From: Tigriopus japonicus
Lineage: Eukaryota > Arthropoda > Copepoda > Harpacticoida > Harpacticidae
DNA length: 64,000 bases
Reading direction: 5' to 3'
NCBI GenBank assembly: GCA_010645155.1
Contig: CM021319.1
Location: forward strand, 7,104,416-7,168,415
Shown here: in pieces, positions 22,305-34,814 of the stretch
Numbering within the stretch: position 1 is the stretch's first letter
Layout: every line of letters begins with the position of its first letter
Translations under genes and position numbers: made by a program
Notes under the pieces: model-generated
Told to the model about the DNA's origin: nothing
What the model saw: the letters and a program-made list of their open reading frames with translations, nothing else
Databases searched by the model: none

Positions 22305-25300
22305 ATGAAGGTGTGGAGGCTTATTGGGTGTTTGGTGTTATCAATCAGGATAGTAGATCCATGCGGCGATGTGCCTTTACAAGATTATGATTTTGTCAGA
22401 TCTTCAGTGGGCCCACGAGCCAAAAGAGAGGCACAAGAGAGGCCTACTTGTTATCCAGGAGCGCAACAGCCCTCTTCAAGGTATCAGCGTGTTTGGAATA
22501 CAATCTCGGTATGAGCCTGAATATTTGAACTTGGCACTTCGTTTTAGGGTTGACACTAGTAATGAGTTGAAGGCCTTGCGAAAAACCATGGTTGACCTAG
22601 GCATTCAAGCCTTTCTTGTGCCGAGTGGTGATGCTCATCAATCTGAATATATTGCAGAGGCAGACAAGCGGCTAAAATTTATTTCAGGATTCAGCGGATC
22701 TTCAGGCATGGCTGCCATCACTTTCAACAAATCTGCTTTGTGGACAGATGGAAGGTTGGTGCTCTTTTTGACTTGACGGTGACTGATTTGCTCTAATGCT
22801 CTAATAGGGACATCTGTACATTTGGATGGGGAACCTTATAGTTGTATGTTCAAAGATTGATTCATTCAAAATTTTCCCCTACAAAGCATCTGTGTCTAGT
22901 AGCAAAGGAGCATTTCTACATAGTTATTAATTATCCATTTTCAAAGCTCACCTCTCTCTTTACAAAACCTTCATTCCATGTAAACATATCAAAGTTAAAA
23001 GTGATTAGATTGAGTTCCAAATATTAATTCAGTGTAGTTTTTTTGGGTTACGATTTCAACAAAATGTGTTGGAAATGAAGCAAGTGGCATAAAGGTCAAA
23101 TTTACCATCAATGTCCTTCTTCATGTCGTTGGTAACAATATCTAATGTACGTTGGTTTTCCTTCCAAGGTATTTCGTTCAAGCTCGACACGAACTGGATT
23201 GTCAGTGGCTCTCGATGAAAGGAGATGAAGGTGGTGATAAAGGGATTCTAGAATGGCTCCAAGAGCAACTGTAAGTTCGTTAGAACTATGAACGTGCCTC
23301 CGTGTCACCAAAAGAAGTTCTCACTCAACCTCTTTTCCTTAAGGCCCTTGGGTTCAAAAGTCGGAGCTGATCCCTCTTTAACGGGAGCATGGACTTGGCT
23401 AAGTTGGAAAGCTGAACTGGAACACTTTCATCTAGAACTGGTCCCGATACTGAACAACCCACTTGATTCGATATGGACGAACAAACCAGAAAGAAACCAG
23501 GATCCATTGATGGTTCTAGATGTTCGTTTTACAGGTACATGATGTAGATTCTAAAGACACTAGAAGTTTCAGAGACTAGTGGGGTTAAGGGCAACTGAAA
23601 TACTGTCAAAAGTTTGATCCTATAAATTAGTCTGAATACTTTTTTGAGGACAACACTAAAAGGTTTGATTCAACAAATTAACTTGAACGCTTTTTGGGGG
23701 GGCCAATTTTTGGCACTTTTCAAACAAGCGTAACGCCAAGAACGGAACCTCAAGTCAGTGACTATACATCTCACTTTGAAAAATAAATATTTCATTCTTC
23801 AGAGTCCAATTTTTAAAAGTTTTGAGGGTTCCAGTCTCGCACATGTCGGATCGAAAACATTTGGAAACTATGTGACTACATCCAAATATAGTTATAATAT
23901 CCCTTTGAAAGGATATTTTCTTTGGAAAGCTGGTTGTTCCTAAAAACGAGCATGTCACTTTGCTCAAACCCCCAACACCTCTCGGAATATTTTAGGGTCT
24001 CTAGATACATCTAAAATTGACGTCCAATTTGGGAACACTTTTTTCTAACAGCCCCAACATTAAATAGGACAAACATGGGAAGACAAGCTCCAGATGATAC
24101 GAGATGACTTGCGAATCGAAGGCCATGATGCCTTTGTTGTCACAGCTCTGGATGAAATCGCTTGGTTGTTCAATCTTCGAGGGAAGGATATTCCTTACAA
24201 CCCTGTATTTCGAGCCTATGCCGTGATTTCACAGGATGAAGTCATCCTCTACCTTCCATCGGAAAAGCAAAGCCAAACAGTTCGGGATCATCTGAATAAT
24301 CCAGCCTTCAACATTCAGATCAGAGATTACAAGCTTATCTTCGAGGAACTGCCAACTTTGGCCAAGCAATGGTCTTCAATTCTATTGGGCAAGAAATGGG
24401 CTTATTCTGGCGGAGGAAGTTATGCCATCTACAGTTTGATTCCGAGCACAGAGCTGAGCTTGGACTTGTCGCCAATCATGTTGAGAAAGGCTCAGAAGAA
24501 CGACATCGAAAGGCAGGGCATGATTAATGCCAATAAAAGGGATGCTGTGGCTGTTATAGAATTTGCTTCTCATCTGGAGAAGACCATTGCTCAAGGAGAG
24601 GAGTGGGACGAGCTCAAAGCCTCTAGAGATCTTCTACAACGAAGAGAGGCTTTGAAGTTTAACCAAGGCCCGAGTTTCCCGTCCATTTCTGCATATGGAC
24701 CCCATGGAGCCATCATCCATTATAAACCGGATAATGAGTCCAATATTCCAATTGGAACCGATAGCTTTTACCTATTAGATTCAGGTAAGACATAGACTTG
24801 TTTCTTGATCATGACACTTGTCAATCGGAATTTTCATAAGTATTTACCTAAATTAGCCTACTAAAACCCATTTTATATCATATCAAAACCCTCGAAATAT
24901 GATATCATTTTGCATGAAGTAAGCACAAACCCAGCCGGCTGAAAATAAGCTACCTCTAATTTCTTAATACGAACGCTACACGTACAATTTTGAACACGCC
25001 GAACATGTGCTTACCTTAAAAACAATGTACATTTCTGTATCTTTTATCTCCTGAAAAATACTCTATTTTATGGGGGAAAATCATTTACAAAAGTATTTTA
25101 CACAAGCCAAATTGAGTCTTTCTTATACCATACGGTACATGTTGCAAAAAGCAATATCCAGCATTTGATTTTTAGTGTGAAATGTTCTGAAATTGGTGGT
25201 TTCTCCCGCTAAATTATTGTAAGAATACACTCATATCGAAATATGAAGTATGAATTGTATGAATAATACGATATATACACTTCTTTCGAAATTGATTTGA

Positions 25301-26530
25301 ACAATCTTCATGCTTTCCTTCTCTTAAATAACAACTTGCAAATAACTCGACATAAATAATCCGTAACATGCTTCAGAAATAACTCGACATAAATAGTCCC
25401 TAACATGTTTCAGGGGGTCAGTATCTGGACGGAACTACCGATACAACGAGGACCTTCCACTTTGGAACCCCGACTGCTTATGAAATTGAAATGTACACTC
25501 GTGTGCTCCAAGGTGCCATTGACTTGGCCCGTGCCGTCTTTCCCGATGGAACACCTGATACTCGACTTGATATTTTGGCTCGACGCCCTTTGTTGGAGGT
25601 TGGGCTGAACTACCTTCATGGAACTGGCCACGGAATCGGAGCTTTCGGATTTATCCATGAATCTCCCATTCAGGTAAGAGACACTGTGATTAGAAGAGTA
25701 GGCGCTTGAGATTGACTGGTCCCACCTGGGACTAGTATGTGAAGAAAACCAAGAATAAATAAAAAGTGCAATTCTCTGAATACGTCACTATCTGTTTTCT
25801 GGAAGTATTGTGTTTCTTTTACGATTTCATCCAAGTAATGTGGTTTCACATACATTTTGCACATTTTTTCGTGTGCTATGGGAAGAAATTGGAAACCAAA
25901 AACTCAAGCGCGTACTCTCTTAATTTAGGTCACAAAAACACATAAGAACTCTTTGGCAATAATCGAATTCAAATCCCGTTTTCTCTTATTTAGGTCCGTT
26001 TGTACGGCAAAGAGGAGCATTCATTTGAAGTGGGACAGTTTTTCTCTGACGAGCCTGGATATTACGAGGCCCAGAAATTTGGAATCCGACTCGAAACTGT
26101 CCTGAGAGTGGTGGAACGTCCCATTTTGAAGTATAACGATCTCGACGATTACGGCCTCATGCTAGGATTTGAACCCGTATGTTTGGTTCCCTTTGAACCC
26201 AAGCTCATCAACTACGAAATGCTTAACGAGGCTCAAACGTACTGGCTTAACCGTTATAACCGAAAAATCCGGGAGAAAATCGGGCCTTTATTGGAAGATA
26301 ACTCCGAGTAAGTTCCAATGGATCTGCAGGGATTCTGCATACTTCCAACGTGTTCTGTCTGATCTTAAAGGGCACACCAATGGATGTGGGTCCGAACTGA
26401 ACCCATCGGTTTGGGAGAAAGTTGGGGCGATGTCGAAGATTCCAACACCGATCACAATGGATCCAATGGGTTTCGGGCGAAAAACTGGATCTTCATGGTA
26501 GTCTTGGCTGTTATCTGGTTTCAAGTTTGA
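22305..26530 (+). CDS. Membrane aminopeptidase P (Xaa-Pro aminopeptidase 2-like), 708 aa, 8 exons
   Basis: Exons 22305-22480, 22548-22754, 23169-23270, 23344-23534, 24068-24784, 25414-25673, 25994-26307 and 26371-26530; all borders are GT-AG and phases agree. It removes an N-terminal residue preceding proline from peptides, using two metal ions (family M24B). A signal peptide (MKVWRLIGCLVLSIRIVDPC) leads into two creatinase-like N domains (SEYIAEADKRLKFISGFSGS; LDEIAWLFNLRGKDIPYNPV) and the catalytic pita-bread domain. The five metal ligands are visible: Asp463 and Asp474 (LLDSGGQYLDGTTD), His537 (GTGHGIG), Glu571 (SDEPGYYE) and Glu585 (IRLET). The C-terminus has a hydrophilic stretch with NGSNG and then WIFMVVLAVIWFQV, a GPI-anchor signal as in mammalian XPNPEP2, so an outer-surface ectoenzyme is expected. 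The length suits the family. Poly(A) signal at 26552. Confidence 0.93.
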
Positions 26531-26551
26531 GTTTTGGATTTCTTTGAATGA

Positions 26552-26557
26552 AATAAA
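26552..26557 (+). terminator. Polyadenylation signal of the aminopeptidase P gene
   Basis: AATAAA 22 bp after the stop codon. Confidence 0.7.
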
Positions 26558-28912
26558 GATTGGTCATGTCGAAACTTGGGTATCTTTCGATATCTTGGTT
26601 TTCTTGTTCCCCTTCCCGTCAGCGCCAAATGATTTTATGACCATTTACGTAAAGTGACATCCTCCTTTCCCATAAATATTGATGTCCCACTGTTCAGTCC
26701 CGTTTTATCTCTGGAGAAACTACTCTCGTGGTAGTAAAGAAAAAATGTAAAAAGGCGGAGGAACTTTTGCTTTCTTTCAATGGATCGGCTTACATTTGGG
26801 ACGAATTCAAAACGTTCTCAGAAAATCACACGATTATTAGAAAACTGGGTTTGACCTGTTCTTGAAAATCTTTCCCCGTTTTTAACATGTCTCGTTAGTT
26901 TGAGCTCCATGTACGATATCTTGATAAGGTTCTCCCAAAGAAGATTTTTTTTTATCGACGACACAGATTGGGTTCATACCAGATCACGACAAAACCGAAC
27001 CAGAGGGATCTAAGAGTCTCTAAAATGTTGGGACAAGTTGGCCTGGAACATCCCTTTCAAAAGGGACTCAAAGGACTTCTATGGGAAAAATGAAAACTCC
27101 AACAGATGTGTACCTCACACTTTTGTCTTTTTCTCACTCACATCGCCACAAGAAGTCCATGGGATCGGAGAAGGTGCTCAATTGAGCGGACAGACAGGGT
27201 TCTAGGATCCAGGAGGGGAACCCATCCCTGATTTAATCACCGAGTTCATAGATCAGATTTGCCTCAACCGCTGCGTTCAGTCCTGTCCTACCCCTAAAAC
27301 AATTCGCTCGACGAAACCCTGAAAATAGTTCACCCAGGGTTGTATTTCAAACATGCACTGTTTCATCGACATTTCTAGACCCAATCGTTTGGTATGAATT
27401 TTGAGCCATTTTCTCTCTGGTTGGCATTATAGCATCCACGTTTGGATCAATGACCATGTAAGGCTTCCCAATGGCCTCACTTGTAAGTGCAGTGCGTACC
27501 CCAGAAAAGATCTTCTCTCACCATGGACTTCCTGGATCTATTCTCTCGGATATGCATATATCGATCCAGATCGTGTGGAGTGCCAAAATTTTCTTCCTCA
27601 CAATCCATTTCTATCTCCGGTACACACAAACTACAGTAGATAGCTGTCTCAATAGGGAGAGAGGAAATCAGAGAGAATGAGAGAGAGAAAGAGAGTGAGC
27701 GTGGAAAAAATTCTTAATGGTTCACCGGACTCACTGCCAACCTTGATGTGGTAATGACTTTTTTCCGCCCATTGATTACAATCCTGATTGAAATGGGGCA
27801 ACATCTCGCCAAAAGACTCCATGAGATCCAAAGGCTTACATTATGAAAACCTCCCAAAAATGGCGCCTACGTCGTCAGCTTCAACCGGGTTGAAAACCAA
27901 AACAAATCAGTGTGACTGGCGCAAAAAATCGGCAAAGATTCTGAATCTTCAATAATGTTACCGTATGTATAAACAGTGGGGTGATGATGTTGATCAATGA
28001 ATTCCGAAGACGTCGGAGAAGTAATTTTATGTCTTGATTGCTCGAACTGATTGTTAAGTGGGTGCGTAAAAGGCAAGAATCATCGAAATTCGATCTCTTC
28101 GCCCCCAAACTAAGGCACAACTAGCCATGCCAAATGGAATGAATTTTACCGAATCCTTGTGACTGATGCCTCCTAATTTAATTGACAAGAAACTGTTACT
28201 ACTTTACAATGGGAAACATTTCACTCAACGCTTAAAAGTGTATCCAAAGGTTCGGTAATAATTTACTAGTTTGGCCATCAATTGGGGAAATGTTGTCGTT
28301 CACCAATATCCGAGTAGACTTCAATTAAAGTTTGATCCATTTTATGGCTTGAGACAAATCTGCAAGTTGGCACTTTGTTTCGGCGAAATCCGAGACAATA
28401 ATTTATGGCCTACTAGGCTCTTCGAGTTTGTTGGAAAGAAATGTATTTCCTCTGGTCTCTACAAATTCAATCTATCCATGGTTCATGACTAATCCCTCAT
28501 CTTTACAGACTTTGTCGGTGTTGAGCAGATCCGGAATGGTCGGAGAGGATCAAACCCAAGTCACTCCTAATTGAGAATACCCCTCATTTAGCCAAGAAAA
28601 GCTCTTCCTCCAAATGAGGGGGTGACGTGTATGCTAATCTGTTCTCATCTGGGTTCCTATTCAAAAAAAGCCCGAAAGAAATCATGGACAGTCGCACAAT
28701 AGGCTTAGTAGTTTAAGGGCCTCTCAGACCCCCTCATCTCACTCCCATTTTACCGTTCCTAAGGACGGACATCGATGAGCCTTTAAGCCTGAGAAAAGTG
28801 AGCAAGAAACGATTTCTCGGATTGGAAACCACCTTCTCCTCCTTCTCCTTCTTCCTCTTCGTGCATCCATCGTGAGAATCCTACAGGCTTCAAGCTGAGC
28901 CAGCACCTCGTG
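26558..28912. other. No gene seen
   Basis: Intergenic; short open frames only, none resembling a known family. A purine-rich GAGAGA tract lies at about 27655-27700. Confidence 0.4.
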
Positions 28913-29282
28913 TCAGCACAAATAACTAGGGCCCTTCAGCTTGCGTACAATGTCCCCGAAATCAGCTGAATAGACAACCGTGGATGTGGCCAAGTTTTCA
29001 GGGGACTTTTGCCATCCAAGCAAGGTCTGTCGTTCCACCGAGCCTAGGTTGGGTGTGGGCGGGTTGTTGGGTGGTGAAACTGGTGATGCCGTCCGTGGAT
29101 TGGGTTCCAGGAAGGCAACCAGAGCCAAGGAAAGAAGCAACAGCTGCGAAAGTTTTTGGCAAGAAGGCCAGTGCTTACGTTGCACGGGGTCTGACTGACG
29201 ACGACGACATCATCATCGGCATCTTGGAAGAAGTCCATTCTAGCCAGGATGCACTTGGCCACAAATCCATCCGCGGTGCAGA
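28913..29282 (-). CDS. Candidate exons of an unrecognised minus-strand gene
   Basis: Two blocks could be exons. Block 1 (29282-29179) lies between an acceptor CTCTCAATTAG and a donor GTAAGC and encodes CTADGFVAKCILARMDFF then a DADDDVVVV run ending TPCN. Block 2 (to 28913) follows an acceptor CTTTCGCAG in the same phase, starts with a hydrophobic LLLLSLALVAFLEP and ends with a stop. No start codon or upstream exon was identified and no family is recognised. The hydrophobic run could be a membrane segment, or block 2 may belong to another reading. Treat as a lead only. Confidence 0.3.
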
Positions 29283-32200
29283 CTAATTGAGAGATATGCA
29301 CACAAGAGAAAAAGTTCGTCAACCTTTGGCGAAATCACATTCTCAACTAGATATTTTCATCCATGAAGTGTGAGGAACAAGCGATATATTAAATATTTTT
29401 CCCCTATTGTGCGCTTGCAGATTTCGACCACTCCTTCAAAGAAGTTCTGCGTGAGTAATGGAGTCACTTCTTTGTTAGAAGGAAGAAAGCACTTGTTCAA
29501 TGCATAGGGGAATAGTAAAAAAGAAACACAGAACGGATATATTACAATTAATATTGGTAAAACCTTAGTTTCAGTGCTACAGGATCTTAAAGTTAGCAAG
29601 TAATTAAAAATACTTTTGTTTTCGGTCTCACTTTAATCTCCCTAAACCGCATGCAGAATGCTTCATGATCTTGATGAACGAGCATGATCCTTGGCTATTT
29701 TACGCTATTATTGGCCTCTTGATAGATTACGCGATTTAAAAACAATCATAATTTTGATTTTTTACCCTGTATTAAAATAAATCACAGTCTTGAACCTCTT
29801 GGAAGTCACTTTCAATCGAAACTTGGAACTTTGATTCAAGGACCTTTCGATACTGTTCCATTTCGTCTTTCCCATTCGTATCAATACTTTCCAGCTTTCG
29901 AGGGCTTGTTCAACTTTAAACTTTCCCAATTTATCATTTCATTCAGCTTGATGAAATATTCCCTGGTTCGTCTCAAGGATCTCGAGACCCCCACCAGATC
30001 CTCCAAACTACTTTGAAGACCTAAAACCCTGGTAGACAGACCCACAAATAGATAATCTAAATGGAAAAAGGGCTCCTTTTCAAAATGCAATCAAGTCAAG
30101 AGAGCAAAGCTCGCGTTGGAACCCACTGAAGCTCTCAATTGGGTACTTGTTCCGCCGTTTTCAGATCTCGCAAGGATCAGGAAATTACTCCTCAAAAATC
30201 TGTAATGAGCCGTTGCAAGTGTGACTCGTTTTTCAGTTTAAAAAGGAAAAAAAAACTTACTCTTTGCAAAGATTCTTTCAATCAATCCTCAAACTTGCTG
30301 CCTATAATTTTACGAGCTGCCTCTACATTTTTATCACGCTGAATTTCATACCTTGACATGCATAGAAGAAAAATCAATGTCCATTTAATGAACCAATCCA
30401 CGCCGTCACCCTGCTTAAAGCCAAGTGGCACAAACGCGGCCAACCACGAAAATTCGATTTTTTTCAATCAAGTATGGTTCGTTGAGTCTGGGAGGGTTTT
30501 TCTCTTTCTACTGTCACTCCTACGATCTCACTTGAGATGACGTGATTGGAATGCCATGGTGCTAATTGGACCCAACCACTCATTCACCCTGTTGTACATT
30601 GGAAGACGAGATATGGATCCTAAAGCCTAATCTGGTGGCTGACTCCATTTACCACAAATGTGGAGCTAACAATTTCTACTTTTTCCAATTCAATATCCAA
30701 ATCATTTTCTGTTGTCGACACCAGCTAAACTATTCTGATCGATGAAGTATTGTCTTGATATAACTATTGACTTAAGGTAATTCTGTGTTTTGAAACTATG
30801 CCAAAGGCCTTAATTATCAATTCACTAAAGTTGAGCTTTTGTTGAGAACATGAGAAGGTATAGTGGAGTTTATTATCTTCCACTGTTGTCCCATTTTTTA
30901 GAATTCGTCATGCAAACAAAAAGTATGGTTTAACAGGTAAGATTAGAAATAAATACAACATAGTTCACTGTAGTTTACTATCATTCCTAATACCCTCCAT
31001 AATTCACCTCATGGTTGTCTTCGGACGGATTTTAGAATGGAACATAGCTTGTTCCATTTTGGGAGCCAGATTGAATCAGGGTGATTGCTATCGGAGGACC
31101 ACAAGTGGATCATGTCCCTGATGATCCATAACCATGGTACCTAAATACAGAGTGTCTCAAACAAACAATAGATCCATGAAACCTCGACAAATTAACCTGA
31201 TCACTGAAACACGTTGTTTTTGCTTTCAAACCTTTGAAATTTAATGTAATGTTTTGTTCAAAATGTTAAGGGTTCAATTAAAACGTAAGGAATATTATTC
31301 CTTTAAACACCCGGTGATATTTGCCTCCCAGCAATTACGTAGGCTAAGTAGGAATTGAATGAATGAGCTTCAAAGACTCGGCAGGACGGCGAGAGCTGTG
31401 TCAAAATATTAGAGTGGATTATCGCATTGGAAAGGGAGTTATCGGATGTATTATGTGTACATTAGACATTATCCTCGAAAAGTTCCATCGGTCACCACCA
31501 TTCATGGGTCCCTCAAATCCTTTTTCCAATTACTAGCCAGTAGCCACTCAATACAGAGACGAAAGACGAGTGCTCCCAAAAGAGGAGATCGGTGGGTGCT
31601 TGACTTAGTTTTTCTTATTGATAACGATGTCCAAACAATCTGACTTTTTTCGTCTCCGGCTTCTGCTTTACCAGTTATCAAAACGAGATTAAACAGCCGA
31701 GCCGAAATGCATTGAAACATCAAACACCAGATTGGCCAAATGCATTCATTCTGCAGACGGCCTCAGCTTTCATGCACTTGAAGTGGATCCATAGATCCTA
31801 CACTACATGGACAAAGAGCTGATCTAAGGTAAATTTTTATGAATGATGAGATCACAAAAACATGGATTCTTCCAAATTACGAATTTCAAAAATATCCAAA
31901 ACTGTTACAAACAAGTACAAAAGCTGTTTTCCGAAAAAACGCACTTAAAGTTGAAATCCTAAAATATGTAAAGTGTTGAGACACGGCAACTCAACTCCTT
32001 TTGCCTTTCATACATACTTCATGTTAACATCACATGTTTGATTGAACTAAATTGGGAAAATTTCAAAAGGAAACTCTCCTACATCCTCCTTTTAGTCCCA
32101 AACCTATTTCAATCAGACTTCTTTTGTTTGCAATATTCAGAGAACACCATAAAGGGACCCAGTTTTCGTTTGTAGATGATGCGAAAAGTAAGTGATTCCA

Positions 32201-32340
32201 TGGTGCCAAAGGCAGCCCTCATATTTTACCGGGAAGGCATTCAAAGGCGAGATCAAAGATTTTTAAAGGATATGGACCACACTGGAGCTTTAAGGTAACG
32301 AGTTTTAAAATCCAGAAATTATGACATTCGTCTGAGAATT
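29283..32340. other. No gene seen
   Basis: About 3 kb with only short open frames and no recognisable exon. FVDDAK at about 32171 may be an RT remnant of the LINE that follows, but this is too short to call. Confidence 0.4.
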
Positions 32341-32347
32341 TTTTGAC

Positions 32348-32592
32348 TCACCCTCGTATGTAGGAGCTGATTCTCTCACTACTTTTAAAGCAGGTTTAGA
32401 TAAATTTTTGAATACTTTTCCTGATCAACCTGATCAAGGGTTGTACAAATCTGCCAGCAGTAATTCGTTGGTTGAACAAATATCACGAACGTGTTTTCAT
32501 GCACTAACGTTAATGATAAACTTTGTGTACAAGGAATCTCTTTCTTTGTGGCGGTAATCAAAAAATCCGCAACCCAAAAAAACAGAGGGCGT
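32348..32592 (+). mobile_element. LINE 3' end (ORF2 C-terminus plus tail)
   Basis: The frame 32348-32557 reads VGADSLTTFKAGLDKFLNTF, then PDQPDQGLYKSA, and ends in TAA. The pattern NSFKxxLDxxLxxxPDQP is the usual C-terminus of Jockey/CR1-like non-LTR retrotransposons. The 3' sequence ACAAGGAATCTCTTTCTTTG with AATCCGCAACCC recurs in the SINE at 43.3 kb and in a second LINE end at 56.6 kb. 5' truncated, as is normal for LINEs. Confidence 0.75.
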
Positions 32593-34450
32593 GGTGAGCA
32601 CTGAAAATTATAAAGTTAAACATAAAGCTTAATTTTAAGTGAGTGCAAATAATTTTTTTTCAAATATTTCGCCCGTAAAGAGTTATGCACTCTATTAGTC
32701 CCTTTGAAATTGAATTTCGCATTAAATTTGCTTTCTGCCAAATCTACCAATTCCCGGTTGAGAATCATTTCGTTCCGTTCTAACCTCGAAGGTGCATCAC
32801 TTAATAAAAGTCTCTCCACGAATGAATCGAGTTACCCAGCCCCATTGACGTTTCCATTTTGCAAGTCATGATCCACAATACTCAAGCCTTTTGACCCGTG
32901 TTTTAAGTTACCAAATTTTTTCCCCTCCCGGGTTACCAACAAAGTTGAAGTACTACTTGAACTCAAATATGTTCTGACCAAGATTTTTTTTCGGATTCAA
33001 ACGTAACTTGTCGGTTCTCGTCACAATTTTAAGGAAGGAACATGATCAAGTCGGCTGCTCTTGGCCCTCGATTGCACAGACATCATTTTTAATTGATCAT
33101 TGGCCGGCTGTTTCACAAACACAAGCCTAATTGAGCCATGTCAAACCTCAATCGAGACCACAGAGACACTGATCCTGAAACACGCTGTCTTGAGTGCAAT
33201 GTTTGTTTCCAGACCAAGACCTCGAAGACTGCAATCCTTCTTAGCTCCATAGACGTCCGTGACCTTCCTCATATATTTATATATGCTGAACATGAATGCC
33301 TACAGCAAAATGAAAGTACGAGTACAGTCTGCACTTGACACATGGAGCACAAATTGCATCCGAATCAGATTGAAGCATCAAAAAGTCCAATTGATATCGA
33401 GGAAGGCTGAAATCATCCCAGATTAGTGTTTCTGCCAATGGTTGATAGAGTTCAGAGACATTGGACAGACGGGATTTTCCCCCTCAATATCCGCGCGTAT
33501 TATAATACCCAACCAACTCGACCTCAAAGTGCAACGTTGGCAAGAATTTTATTTCTGGGCGATTTCCAATTCGCCACGTTCTCGTCTTCTTTCACTCCGG
33601 ACAATGAAAGTGAGTGAGTGAGTGAAGGGGGAAACAAAAGAGAAATCAAGATCTCTGGAGATCAAAATGGATCAAGAAGCCCCATCGAGGTTTGTCGGTC
33701 ATGTGGGCATCATTGCCAATGTGTACGGAAAAAACAGATGAACTTTTAAGCACCCTTAAAACATACAATTCAAACCTGTTTGCAATTGGAGTGTGCTACC
33801 AACAAGAGGCCCTGCCCCCTTGGAAGCGTTTAAGTCGCCGCCAATATCCGCCAATCACAGCCATTTAGCGCCAATGCGCTTCCATTTTAGAAAGCAGGCC
33901 TACTACCGCAACTCCCGACGAGACGGATCCTCACCGTTCCATTCCTTTACCAGGAAAGAAGTGAGCCAAGTGAAACCACCGTTTAAAGCTGGATCCGAGT
34001 CACAGAGGAAGAAAAAAAGAGAAAGCTTCCATTCCGCTTTGGCGGGAGTGTCGTCGCTTTCAGACGGGATTTTACCACGCATCAAGCCGTTAAGCTAAAC
34101 TCTCTCCCTTTTTCCTCGAGATCAGAATCGCAGGTGTCGTGCATGCGTGCGTGATGGGAATAGAATTGAAAGAGGCATCATTTCCATGACTGGGATGGAA
34201 CGGCAGGTGAAATTTAGCTCGTGGATCATCTCTTTTCCCATTCGGACCAGATCGACCTGGGAAGAGACTGTGAGGTTTCGCCAAATGTTGTTATTGGGAG
34301 AGGTAGTGGTGGTAATGTGCATTTGCACCCGGATGTGAGCCACCATCGCGGAGGTGACGGCTCTAAATACGAACGAAGAACACGAAACGGAGGAGGAGGA
34401 TCTGGATCTCGGCCTCTGGGAGGACATCATCGCCCCAACTTGAAGAGATC
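32593..34450. other. No gene seen; presumed upstream region of the Maf gene
   Basis: Intergenic sequence, less AT-rich toward 34 kb. No exon identified. An AAGCACCC-containing block near 33747 resembles one near 8015 in opposite orientation. Confidence 0.35.
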
Positions 34451-34479
34451 GAGGTAGGAGTAGGGGTAGGAGAAGACGA

Positions 34480-34501
34480 AGGAGGAGGAGGAGGAGGAGG
34501 A
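34480..34501 (+). repeat. GGA microsatellite
   Basis: Seven or so GGA units in the presumed 5' leader of the Maf gene. Antisense translation gives a poly-leucine frame that is not a gene. Confidence 0.8.
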
Positions 34502-34509
34502 GAGAGGAG

Positions 34510-34707
34510 AGGACGGAAGACTCTTGGTCAGCAATAATATCTAGTGGTGGTACGATTGCATCGGTTTTAGTCGACTTTGCAAACTCTTCCAATGGGGACG
34601 AGCCCTGCATAAGTGCTGGAACAACGTTAACATCTTCTAATAGTGCAAGTTCAAGCAAACTCAGCAAAGGCAAGGCTGAACCAAGGAGAATTCTTCGAAA
34701 AGCCTAG
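34510..34707 (+). other. Possible upstream ORF or leader exon of the Maf gene
   Basis: An open stretch ending in TAG at 34707 reads SGGTIASVLVDFANSSNGDE and continues Ser- and Lys-rich to LRKA. Its composition resembles the N-terminus of the Maf protein (Ser/Thr/Ala-rich), but it has no ATG and is in a different frame from the Maf start 108 bp downstream. It may be a leader without coding function. Confidence 0.25.
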
Positions 34708-34814
34708 ACAGCAAAAGCGAAATCATCCAGACCAGCTAAGCAAAGAAGGGAACGAACGAACGAAGAAGAAGAAGGCAAAGAAGAAGCACAAGTGACGAGT
34801 TAGTCAGCACAATC

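Noticed and set aside
34122..34673. 183-codon minus-strand frame with a poly-leucine run
   Set aside because: It is the antisense of the GGA repeat in the presumed Maf leader; no domain and no splice support.
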